Shown piece by piece: positions 1 to 5,815 of a stretch of DNA of 8,613 nucleotides. The stretch comes from an uncultured Erysipelotrichaceae bacterium. GTDB lineage: Bacteria > Bacillota_I > Bacilli_A > Erysipelotrichales > Erysipelotrichaceae. Below the pieces are notes generated by a model that ran no database searches, was not told where the DNA came from, and saw only the letters and a program-made list of their open reading frames with translations. The position numbers were made by a program, and so were the translations under genes. Within the stretch, counting starts at the first letter, position 1; the number at the start of each line of letters is the position of its first letter. The DNA is taken from contig CACZNO010000118.1 of the NCBI GenBank assembly GCA_902782505.1, positions 1-8,613 of the forward strand. Direction: 5' to 3'.

Positions 1-6
1 ACCGGA

Positions 7-492
7 ATGGAAGACGCAATTGTCATACTCGGATTCTTAGGGTGTGCGGCACTGTTGTTCTTTATGATCGGAAAGATCTTCAAGATCGCGGCGCCGATGC
101 GTTTTCCTTCGGAATCCGCTTCGGAAACGCTCTGCCGGGTCGTGACCGAAGACAACGCGTTTTTACAGGTGTTCCGCAAGTACGCGGATCCTGTGACCTG
201 CCGCTTTTATTCCGGCAGCCGGAAGGAAATTCTGGAGCAATGGGAAAAAGAAATGCCGGACATGACGGTCTTGTATGACGGAGAAAATGTGCCGAAGAAG
301 GAAAACCTCTGTCATAAGCGGGTACAGTATTACGCCAGTTCCCTCGTATCGGACGAAGGAGGACTGTCTGTGTATCCTTTGCATTATCATTCGAGGAAAA
401 TCGATATATACTATAAGCAGGAGATGATTCCGGTGATCACACGCATGGAACAGGACGGAGTCCTGGCGGATGTACCGGAAGATACTGCGTAA
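7..492 (+). CDS. Small membrane-anchored protein of unknown function
   Basis: I do not recognise the family. The 161-residue product has one hydrophobic segment at about residues 4-22, followed by lysines (GKIFK), so it is probably a single-pass protein or has an uncleaved N-terminal anchor. The rest (about 30-161) is soluble, charged and rich in Tyr, Glu and Lys, with no catalytic motif I can name. The stop codon TAA at 490-492 directly abuts the ATG of the kinase gene, so the two are very likely co-transcribed and translationally coupled. That makes a role near the two-component system possible, as inference only. The frame stays open to the left edge and no ribosome binding site is visible in the six bases before the ATG, so the true start could lie outside the window. 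Confidence 0.72.
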   Translation: MEDAIVILGFLGCAALLFFMIGKIFKIAAPMRFPSESASETLCRVVTEDNAFLQVFRKYADPVTCRFYSGSRKEILEQWEKEMPDMTVLYDGENVPKKENLCHKRVQYYASSLVSDEGGLSVYPLHYHSRKIDIYYKQEMIPVITRMEQDGVLADVPEDTA

Positions 493-2451
493 ATGAGACC
501 AACGAACCCGGTAGGACATGTACAGCTGAAAAAAGAAAAGGCATCCGTTTTGGTATGCCTTTCGTCGTCTCCGAGCACTCCCCGGGTCATCCGCGCCGCC
601 GCGAAATTCGCGGAAGCCGCCGGCTGCAAGGGCATCGCGCTGTATGTCGGCAGCAAGGACGCCGCGGATTCCTTATTGAAAGATAATATCGAATATGCCA
701 AACAGTGCGGGTTTGAAGTACACGGCGCGGAATCCAGCGACATCCCGGTGACGATCGCGGAATTCGCGAAACGGGCCGGCATCACGGATCTCTTTTTGGG
801 ATACACAGCGCCTTCGGCGTTTTTCCCGGCACGCCGGCCGATCTCGGAACAGTTAACGGATTTATTGCCGAAAACCGATATCCACATCATTCCGGACTCC
901 ATGGCTTCCGGGGTGCCGCACATGCGCCAAAGCCACGGGAAGTTCATCTTCAACCTGCGGGACGTCTTTGTCGTTGCGGCGGTCATGACCCTGGCGACCC
1001 TGATTTCCGTCTGGTTTGACCGTTCGCGTTTTTCCAACGCCAACATCATCACGATCTACCTTCTGGCGGTTCTGATCGCGTCGTTTCTGACTTCGCACAT
1101 CATCTACGGGATCTTCAGTTCAATTCTGTATATTCTGTTGTTCAATTTCCTGTTCATCGACCCGCGGTTTACGCTTCTGGTGTATGATCCGGAATATCTG
1201 ATCACGTACCTGGTCACGATGATCGCGGCTCTTTTGACCGGCATGATCACCAGCCGTATGAAGACCAGCGCCCGTATCTCCGCGGAAAACGCGTACCAGG
1301 CGAAAGTGCTTCTCGATACGTCCAATCAGCTGGAGACCGCGGCCAACGCGGAAGAACTGATCAAGATCACCTGTATTCAGTTGGTGCACCTTTTAAACCG
1401 CACCGTCGTGTTTTACCGGGAAGGTCATCTCGAGGATTCGCCGGAGATCTACGCGGCCAACGGGAACCCGATCGACCAGATTTTGCTGAACAATGAAAAA
1501 GACGCGGTGCGCTGGACCTACGACAACAACCACCAGTCCGGCGCCTTGACTTCGCATTTCGGAGGATACCGGTTCCGGTATCTGAACGTGCGTTCCGAGA
1601 AGGATCCCTACGGGGTGATCGGAATTGAAATGAACGACATGCCGTTTTCCGACTTTGAGAACACAATTGTTCTGTCGATCATCCGGGAATTCACGATGGC
1701 GCTGGAAAACGGAAAGATGCGCGAGGAACGGCGGATCGCGGAAGTATCGGCGGAAAACGAACGTCTCAAGAGCGGACTTCTGCGTTCTCTGTCGCACGAT
1801 CTGCGTACGCCTTTGACATCGATTTACGGCAACGCGTCGAACCTTCTTTCCGCGGGAGAGAACCTTTCGGAAAAAGACCGTGAAGCGATTTACACCGACA
1901 TGATGGACGATTCGTTCTGGCTGAATACCCAGATGGAAAACATCCTGTCCATGACGAAACTCGAAAATGAATCCTACATCCGCATGACCGCGGAGGACGT
2001 GGAAGATGTGATCGAGGAAAGCTTGCGGCATATCGCGCCGCATCCGGATCACACCGTGGAATTCATCCGTCCGGGAGGAATGTGTTTTGCGGAGATGGAC
2101 CCCCGGCTGGTGATGCAGGTGGTCGTGAACCTTCTGAATAACGCGATCAAGTATACCCCGGCCGGATCGAAGATCACCGTGTCCGCGGAAAAGAAAGACG
2201 GCAAGGTCTGCATAACGGTTGCGGATAACGGAAACGGCATTCCCGACGAAGATAAGGAACACATCTTTGAACTCTTCTACACCGGAGATCATTCCCTGAC
2301 CGACGCCTACCGGCGCATGGGTATCGGACTGAATCTCTGTTCCATGATCGTAAAAGCGCACGGCGGAACGATCGAAGTATCGGACAACGATCCGCACGGC
2401 GCCGTGTTTACCTTCACATTGAACGGAAAGGAGGTGGAGAACCTTGAGTGA
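493..2451 (+). CDS. kdpD: KdpD-type sensor histidine kinase without the N-terminal KdpD domain
   Basis: Membrane sensor kinase that should autophosphorylate on His and pass the phosphate to the regulator encoded next. Domains in order: Usp-like domain (about 16-135); four membrane segments of DUF4118 type (about 158-173, 185-200, 203-222, 235-252) with the family-like NFLFIDPRFTL stretch; a GAF-like region (about 270-400); HisKA with H435 in SLSHDLRTPLTS; and an ATPase domain with N box (N546, N550 in NLLNNAIKYTP), G1 (DNGNGIP, 578-584) and G2 (GIGLNL, from 610). At 652 residues it is clearly shorter than classical KdpD (about 900), because the N-terminal nucleotide-binding KdpD domain is absent. 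The preceding gene is a different, complete small ORF, so this is not a simple frameshift. The start abuts the upstream stop; only a weak GGAAGA (about 478-483) precedes it, which fits translational coupling. K+ or turgor sensing is inferred from the family. Confidence 0.93.
   Translation: MRPTNPVGHVQLKKEKASVLVCLSSSPSTPRVIRAAAKFAEAAGCKGIALYVGSKDAADSLLKDNIEYAKQCGFEVHGAESSDIPVTIAEFAKRAGITDLFLGYTAPSAFFPARRPISEQLTDLLPKTDIHIIPDSMASGVPHMRQSHGKFIFNLRDVFVVAAVMTLATLISVWFDRSRFSNANIITIYLLAVLIASFLTSHIIYGIFSSILYILLFNFLFIDPRFTLLVYDPEYLITYLVTMIAALLTGMITSRMKTSARISAENAYQAKVLLDTSNQLETAANAEELIKITCIQLVHLLNRTVVFYREGHLEDSPEIYAANGNPIDQILLNNEKDAVRWTYDNNHQSGALTSHFGGYRFRYLNVRSEKDPYGVIGIEMNDMPFSDFENTIVLSIIREFTMALENGKMREERRIAEVSAENERLKSGLLRSLSHDLRTPLTSIYGNASNLLSAGENLSEKDREAIYTDMMDDSFWLNTQMENILSMTKLENESYIRMTAEDVEDVIEESLRHIAPHPDHTVEFIRPGGMCFAEMDPRLVMQVVVNLLNNAIKYTPAGSKITVSAEKKDGKVCITVADNGNGIPDEDKEHIFELFYTGDHSLTDAYRRMGIGLNLCSMIVKAHGGTIEVSDNDPHGAVFTFTLNGKEVENLE
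2427..2446 (+). promoter_or_regulatory. Ribosome binding site that fixes a TTG start for kdpE
   Basis: AAAGGAGG at 2427-2434 stands 9 bases before TTG (2444-2446). The alternative ATG at 2453 would be 18 bases away, too far for good initiation. The site lies inside the last codons of the kinase gene, whose stop is at 2449-2451, so the two frames overlap by 8 bases. Confidence 0.85.
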
Positions 2452-3130
2452 AATGAAATTACTGGTGGTGGAGGATGACCGTTCGGTACTGAACCTGATC
2501 GCCACAACGCTGAAAATTCACGGTTATTCGTTTGTGACGGCGATGACCGGCAAGGAAGCCGTCTCTTTATGCGCGTCGCATCATCCGGATCTGATTCTGC
2601 TGGATCTGGGCTTGCCGGATATGGACGGGATCGATGTAATCCGTACGGTGCGCACCTGGTCCGGGGCTATGATCATCATCATCAGCGCCCGCGGGGAGGA
2701 TTCCGATAAGATCCTGGCGCTTGACAGCGGAGCGGATGACTACATCACCAAGCCGTTTTCCATTGACGAACTGCTGGCGCGGATCCGCGCGGCGAGCCGG
2801 CGCATGAAATTCGTGGAGACGCTCAACGACGAAAACTCCGTCTTCATCAACGGAGATCTGAAGATCGATTACGCGTCGAATCTGGTTTATGTCAAGGATA
2901 AGGAGATCCACCTGACTCCCATCGAGTACAAGCTTCTTTGTCTTCTGGCGCGCAATGCCGGAAAGGTTCTGACCCATTCCTACATCATCGACAAGATCTG
3001 GGGAAGCGGGGTGGATACCGATATTGTTTCCCTGCGCGTATACATGACCTCCCTGCGCAAAAAGATCCGCGGCGAGGAAGATTTCATCCGCACCCATATC
3101 GGGATCGGCTACCAGATGATCAGAAAATAG
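2444..3130 (+). CDS. kdpE: KdpE-type response regulator (OmpR/PhoB family)
   Basis: DNA-binding transcription regulator and probable phosphate acceptor for the kinase encoded just upstream. The 228-residue product has a full receiver domain (about 4-117): acidic pocket E10, D11, D12; phosphoacceptor D54 in LILLDLGLPDMDG; switch residues S81 and Y100; and conserved K103 in YITKPF. A linker leads to a winged-helix domain (about 128-226) with the expected HLTPIEYKLL and SLRVYMTSLRKKI stretches. Length is normal for the family. The gene uses a TTG start with a strong Shine-Dalgarno site and overlaps the kinase gene by 8 bases, a typical coupling of a two-component pair. In known systems KdpE activates kdpFABC; no such genes are visible here, so the target could be outside the window or different. 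Confidence 0.94.
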   Translation: MSEMKLLVVEDDRSVLNLIATTLKIHGYSFVTAMTGKEAVSLCASHHPDLILLDLGLPDMDGIDVIRTVRTWSGAMIIIISARGEDSDKILALDSGADDYITKPFSIDELLARIRAASRRMKFVETLNDENSVFINGDLKIDYASNLVYVKDKEIHLTPIEYKLLCLLARNAGKVLTHSYIIDKIWGSGVDTDIVSLRVYMTSLRKKIRGEEDFIRTHIGIGYQMIRK

Positions 3131-3147
3131 CCGAAGGAGAAAAGAGA

Positions 3148-3621
3148 GTGTTAGGTCCTTTGCACGCAGCGTTATACGCGTTTGAACATCAGCTTCTGCC
3201 GCGCCTGTTCTATGAACTCGGCCTGGCTTTTATCATGGACATCCAGCAGGAAAACCGCCTGAACGAAATCGCGCAGGAATTCATTTCGGACGCGTATCCC
3301 GGCGTGGAAGTTCCCAAGAACCTCCTGCGGGGCGGTTTATGTCATCTCGATGAAGAGAAAAACGAATTCCTGCAGGTCATTGAGTTTACCGGCGGCCCCG
3401 AACAGTGTCCTCTGGTCCATACCGCGTTTCTGTATTTCACGCGGGATTTCGAACACAAGCTGTATATGACCTTCGAATACGAATTCGACGGCGGCGATCC
3501 GGTTTTCTGCGCGTGGGGCGAAGACAAGAAACATTACAACTACGAAAAGACTGCCCGGGATTTCGAAACAATGATCGACATGGCTGCCGCCAAGGGGCAG
3601 GAATGGAAGAAGTATTCATAA
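3148..3621 (+). CDS. Hypothetical protein, last gene of the kdpDE operon
   Basis: I do not recognise this 157-residue protein. The start is GTG at 3148, because AAGGAGA (3134-3140) lies 7 bases before it and the stop of kdpE is only 17 bases upstream. The open frame extends further back, but only inside kdpE. The protein looks soluble: there is no signal peptide or convincing membrane helix, and it has many acidic and aromatic residues, with a middle part (about 75-130) that reads like alternating beta strands (for example FLQVIEFTGG and YMTFEYEFDGG). It ends a few bases before a strong terminator and is therefore the distal gene of the operon. A function connected with the two-component system is only suggested by position. 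Confidence 0.82.
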   Translation: MLGPLHAALYAFEHQLLPRLFYELGLAFIMDIQQENRLNEIAQEFISDAYPGVEVPKNLLRGGLCHLDEEKNEFLQVIEFTGGPEQCPLVHTAFLYFTRDFEHKLYMTFEYEFDGGDPVFCAWGEDKKHYNYEKTARDFETMIDMAAAKGQEWKKYS

Positions 3622-3642
3622 TAGAGTTATATAAAATACTAG

Positions 3643-3672
3643 AACAGACGCTGAAGAGCGTCTGTTTTTTTT
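3643..3672 (+). terminator. Rho-independent terminator of the kdpDE operon
   Basis: A perfect 10-bp stem (AACAGACGCT at 3643-3652 with AGCGTCTGTT at 3657-3666), a GAAG tetraloop and a run of eight T (3665-3672). It starts 21 bases after the stop of the 157-residue gene. Confidence 0.93.
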
Positions 3673-3737
3673 ATAAAAAGGATGGCGTGTTTTTGCCTAA
3701 TCTGGAAAGCAGTATAATATAGACAGAACTTATAAGA

Positions 3738-3767
3738 AGAAAAAACCTGTCGATTTCTCGACAGGTT
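3738..3767 (-). terminator. Rho-independent terminator of the tRNA-Lys gene
   Basis: Read on the minus strand, AACCTGTCGA pairs perfectly with TCGACAGGTT around a GAAA loop (+ strand 3754-3757), followed by a U run (A run at 3738-3745 on the + strand). It begins 9 bases past the CCA of the tRNA and faces the operon terminator, so the two transcription units converge here. Confidence 0.92.
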
Positions 3768-3776
3768 AGATAGCAA

Positions 3777-3852
3777 TGGTGCCCCGATACGGATTCGAAC
3801 CGTAGACCCACTGATTAAGAGTCAGTTGCTCTACCAACTGAGCTATCAGGGC
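3777..3852 (-). tRNA. tRNA-Lys (anticodon CTT)
   Basis: The minus strand folds into a full cloverleaf of 76 bases. The acceptor arm is GCCCTGA with TCGGGGC (one G-T pair). The D arm contains AGTTGGTAGA, the anticodon arm is ACTGA-CTCTTAA-TCAGT with CTT at the anticodon position, and the T arm is TACGG-TTCGAAT-CCGTA. The discriminator is A and the 3' CCA is encoded. It decodes AAG as lysine. It has its own promoter and terminator and appears to be a single tRNA gene, not part of a cluster within this window. Confidence 0.97.
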
Positions 3853-3862
3853 GTGCTCCAAT

Positions 3863-3891
3863 ATATTACATTACGAAAGAAAAAAAGGCAA
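3863..3891 (-). promoter_or_regulatory. Sigma-70 type promoter of tRNA-Lys
   Basis: On the minus strand, TTGCCT (3891-3886), a 17-base spacer and TAATAT (3868-3863). The expected start is near 3856, just ahead of the mature tRNA 5' end at 3852, so the 5' leader would be very short. Confidence 0.82.
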
Positions 3892-3967
3892 GAGTTTTTG
3901 TTGAGATAAACAAGAAAGTAGTTTAAGTACACCAGAATATCATACCTTTCTAATCTGCCTTTTTTAT

Positions 3968-3993
3968 AAGTGCCCACTTTTTGTGGGTCACTT
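3968..3993. repeat. Imperfect hairpin downstream of the ATPase gene
   Basis: AAGTGCCCAC (3968-3977) pairs with GTGGG-T-CACTT (3983-3993) around TTTTT, giving ten pairs with one bulged base. It lies 45-70 bases past the stop of the minus-strand ATPase gene. On that strand the stem is followed by TATAAAAAAG, not by a U run, so it is not a standard terminator in the direction where one would be needed. It may be a weak transcript end or an RNA-stabilising hairpin. Confidence 0.4.
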
Positions 3994-4011
3994 CACTTTT
4001 TATTTGCTTTT

Positions 4012-4027
4012 TTGTGTAAATACACAA
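4012..4027. repeat. Palindromic repeat, copy 1 (downstream of ATPase gene)
   Basis: The core GTGTAAATACAC (4014-4025) has arms GTGTA/TACAC and is extended to TTGTGT...ACACAA. It lies 12 bases beyond the ATPase stop codon. The T-rich left flank (3997-4013) resembles that of copy 3: TTTTATTTGC here against TTTTGTTTAC there, each followed by six or seven T. Copies 1 and 3 therefore look like direct repeats of about 30 bases bracketing the gene, although low complexity inflates the similarity. Confidence 0.85.
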
Positions 4028-4037
4028 GATGTGAAGA

Positions 4038-5282
4038 TTAAATGACTTCATCATCTAAAAGAAAGTTTATGACGCCCATACGCACGATTCCGTCTTCGTC
4101 CGCTCGGGGCTTCATATATCCCTTTTGAATAATGACTTTCTTAAACGAATCGTTAATTTTGGACAGGGATTTCTTTTCCTGTTTCATTTTGTGTTCATCC
4201 GGGATCTCAAATGCAGACTGGATATAACAGCGCTCGTTTCCGCGATTTACTACAAAATCGACTTCGTAATCTACGCGAATCGTTTTCCCGTTCTCATCTT
4301 TCTGAAAGAATTCTACGACTCCAACATCGGAACGGTACCCTCTGGCCCGCAGCTCGTTATAGATGATATTTTCCATGATGTGATTTTCTTCCGTTTGGCG
4401 GAAATTGAGTCTGGCGTTTCGCAATCCTACATCTTCAAAATATACTTTGTAAGGTGATCCGATATACCGCTTTCCTTTCACATCGTAACGTTCCGCCTTT
4501 GAGACGATGAATGCCTCTTCAAGACAGTTGATATACTTGTCGATGGTCGCGTGCGGGAAAGAGGTATGCTTTACGGAGCTGAACGTATTTTCTAATTTGG
4601 TAGGGTTTGTCAATGCGCCGATTCCTGAGGCGAGGACGTTGAGCAGTTCGTCAAAGTTTTCTTCATTCCTGAGATTGTTCCGGTCGATCACATCTCTGGC
4701 GAGGGTGCTTTGAAAAAGACCGGTCAGGTATTCCTGTTTCGATGCCGCGGTTTTGTAATTCAGAACTAACGGCATCCCGCCGTAATTGATATAGTCGTCC
4801 CAGGCTTCATCGCGGTCGTCATATGCGGTTAAGAACTCTTTAAACCGAAGAGGATGCATTTCAATCACATCTCCTCTGCCGCGGAATTCCGTAGCTATAT
4901 CCGAAGAGAGAAATTTGGAGTTGCTTCCGGTCACATATACGTCCGCGTTCTTTAGGATCATTAACCCACTAAGGACATCCGTGAAATCCCTCATCATTTG
5001 AACCTCATCGATGATGATATAGTAAGTGTCATCATCATTCATCAGACCATGGATATACTGGTAGGTGTATTCCGGATCGAGGAATTTTTTGTTTGCGATA
5101 CCTTCCGTGGAGATCTTGATGATGTGGTCCTGCGACACACCGTCTTTTAGGAGGTGCTCCGAAAAGATCTCGTTCAAAAGATAACTCTTTCCGCATCTGC
5201 GGATCCCGGTCACAATCTTTACTAATCCGTTATTCTTCCGCTCGATCAAACGGTCCAGATAAATATCTCGATTGATTTTCAT
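4038..5282 (-). CDS. AAA-type ATPase with DUF4143-like C-terminus
   Basis: A 414-residue P-loop ATPase of the widespread AAA_14/DUF4143 class; cellular role unknown for most members. Walker A is GIRRCGKS (G26-S33), Walker B is YYIIIDEVQ (about 87-95, with D92 and E93), a sensor-1-like TGSNSKFL follows (118-125), and TEFRGRGD (131-138) supplies arginine-finger candidates R134 and R136. Residues from about 180 fit DUF4143. The end carries a restriction-nuclease-like fold pattern, with E304 in MENIIYNEL, D342 in EVDFVV and Q355 in CYIQSA, but no Lys at the usual catalytic place, so cleavage is doubtful. ATG start with AGGAGG five bases before it. The gene looks more AT-rich than its neighbours and is bracketed by GTGTAAATACAC repeats, both suggesting acquisition as a single-gene cassette (inference). 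Confidence 0.93.
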   Translation of the reverse strand: MKINRDIYLDRLIERKNNGLVKIVTGIRRCGKSYLLNEIFSEHLLKDGVSQDHIIKISTEGIANKKFLDPEYTYQYIHGLMNDDDTYYIIIDEVQMMRDFTDVLSGLMILKNADVYVTGSNSKFLSSDIATEFRGRGDVIEMHPLRFKEFLTAYDDRDEAWDDYINYGGMPLVLNYKTAASKQEYLTGLFQSTLARDVIDRNNLRNEENFDELLNVLASGIGALTNPTKLENTFSSVKHTSFPHATIDKYINCLEEAFIVSKAERYDVKGKRYIGSPYKVYFEDVGLRNARLNFRQTEENHIMENIIYNELRARGYRSDVGVVEFFQKDENGKTIRVDYEVDFVVNRGNERCYIQSAFEIPDEHKMKQEKKSLSKINDSFKKVIIQKGYMKPRADEDGIVRMGVINFLLDDEVI

Positions 5283-5288
5283 ATTTAC

Positions 5289-5313
5289 CTCCTAAAATTG
5301 TGTAAATACACAT
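5289..5313. repeat. Palindromic repeat, copy 2 (in the ATPase leader)
   Basis: The core GTGTAAATACAC is at 5300-5311. In the minus-strand transcript it falls between the predicted start site (about 5320) and the AGGAGGT ribosome binding site (5293-5287), the position of an operator or leader hairpin. With its flank at 5289-5299 it matches, in inverted orientation, copy 3 plus its right flank: 20 of 23 bases agree by eye. The mismatches are the two central bases and one base in the Shine-Dalgarno part. Confidence 0.88.
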
Positions 5314-5326
5314 TTTTGGTAAATAG

Positions 5327-5335
5327 ATTATAGCA
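5327..5335 (-). promoter_or_regulatory. Extended -10 promoter of the ATPase gene
   Basis: On the minus strand TGC-TATAAT (5335-5327) is a perfect -10 with the TGn extension. No good -35 is visible: ATAGAA stands at the right distance but matches poorly. The start would be near 5320, about 38 bases ahead of the ATG. It is enclosed by repeat copies 2 and 3. Confidence 0.72.
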
Positions 5336-5372
5336 CACTAAAGTATGTATTCTATCGTTTTGTTTACTTTTT

Positions 5373-5397
5373 TTGTGTAAATACACAATTTTAGTAG
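5373..5397. repeat. Palindromic repeat, copy 3 (upstream of ATPase promoter)
   Basis: The core GTGTAAATACAC is at 5375-5386, extended to TTGTGT...ACACAA at 5373-5388. Its left flank resembles the left flank of copy 1 (direct orientation). Its right flank AATTTTAGTAG resembles the inverted flank of copy 2 (AATTTTAGGAG on the minus strand). Copies 2 and 3 thus form imperfect inverted repeats of 23 bases (5289-5311 and 5375-5397) separated by 63 bases. Confidence 0.88.
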
Positions 5398-5401
5398 ATT
5401 T

Positions 5402-5431
5402 TTTACTGTCCGCTTTACACTATAGTATATA
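5402..5431 (+). promoter_or_regulatory. Possible + strand promoter of the spacer RNA
   Basis: TTTACT (5402-5407), an 18-base spacer and TATATA (5426-5431), within a run TATAGTATATAT that also allows other -10 registers. The start would be near 5438, exactly where the first hairpin begins. The -35 match is moderate. Confidence 0.4.
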
Positions 5432-5437
5432 TGGTTT

Positions 5438-5482
5438 AGAGATGGACGCCGACCGCTTTAGGACGATGGGTCATCTCTTTTT
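5438..5482 (+). terminator. Hairpin with T tail at the start of the spacer
   Basis: AGAGAT-G-GAC (5438-5447) pairs with GTC-ATCTCT (5470-5478), leaving one bulged G, and is followed by TTTTT (5478-5482). It resembles a terminator or attenuator for a very short transcript from the promoter just upstream, or the first helix of a longer RNA. No + strand gene lies before it, so it is not needed to end an upstream mRNA. Confidence 0.45.
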
Positions 5483-5745
5483 GTTTCTTCATATCGAAGA
5501 TAACGAATACGTTTTATTCCAAACGAAAAAGAGGTATTAACCGGGTTAGAATGCTAGTGTCGAAATACAGCGATAATCCAGGACTTGCTTGAAGGCTTGT
5601 CCGGGGTTTTGAATCTATTCTAGTTTACTTCGCAGAAGAAATGCGAAATAATACAGACAACCGCTTAGGATACGCAGCGGTATACAAATCACGTCGGGCT
5701 TTGGAGGGTTTCGCTGAAGAAAACCCTCGTCATGACAAACCGCAC

Positions 5746-5774
5746 GGATTCCCGCAAAGAGGAATCCTTTTTTT
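5746..5774 (+). terminator. Rho-independent terminator in the spacer
   Basis: GGATTCC (5746-5752) pairs with GGAATCC (5761-5767) around an 8-base loop, followed directly by seven T (5768-5774). A + strand transcript must enter this region from upstream for it to make sense, which supports an RNA gene or leader before it. Confidence 0.85.
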
Positions 5775-5815
5775 GCGCAGAAAAGGGATTGATGGAACAG
5801 ACAGCGAAGAGGCGG

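Larger units (their letters stand above)
5438..5774 (+). ncRNA. Candidate structured non-coding RNA, family not identified
   Basis: The stretch has no credible protein gene but contains successive hairpins. These are GGAC...GTCC with an internal loop (about 5580-5602); TTCGCA/TGCGAA (5628-5646); ACCGCT/AGCGGT (about 5661-5682); and a perfect 8-bp GAGGGTTT/AAACCCTC (5704-5711 with 5721-5728). A clear terminator follows at 5746-5774. With a plausible promoter at 5402-5431 this would be a transcript of about 340 bases. I looked for signatures of RNase P RNA, tmRNA, SRP RNA and the common riboswitch classes and saw none; 6S RNA could not be shown or excluded. It could also be a leader of the reductase gene, but that gene has its own good promoter after the terminator. 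Confidence 0.38.

Noticed and set aside
1393..2505. Open frame of 370 codons on the minus strand
   Set aside because: It lies fully opposite the kinase gene, whose motifs are all intact, and the predicted protein has the Arg/His-rich look of an antisense shadow with no recognisable domain.
2938..3147. Upstream extension of the 157-residue protein, 70 extra residues
   Set aside because: The extension lies entirely inside kdpE in another frame. The GTG at 3148 has AAGGAGA at ideal distance.
3713..3718. TATAAT on the + strand between the two facing terminators
   Set aside because: No usable -35 at 16-18 bases and no TGn extension. A transcript from it would only run antisense through the tRNA, so I treat it as chance in AT-rich DNA.
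3968..3993. Standard terminator for the ATPase gene
   Set aside because: The stem is good, but on the minus strand it is followed by TATAAAAAAG without a U run, so I list it only as a hairpin.
3777..4027. Integration of a mobile element into tRNA-Lys
   Set aside because: The ATPase lies on the 5' side of the tRNA gene, no duplicated tRNA 3' end is seen nearby, and no integrase is present.
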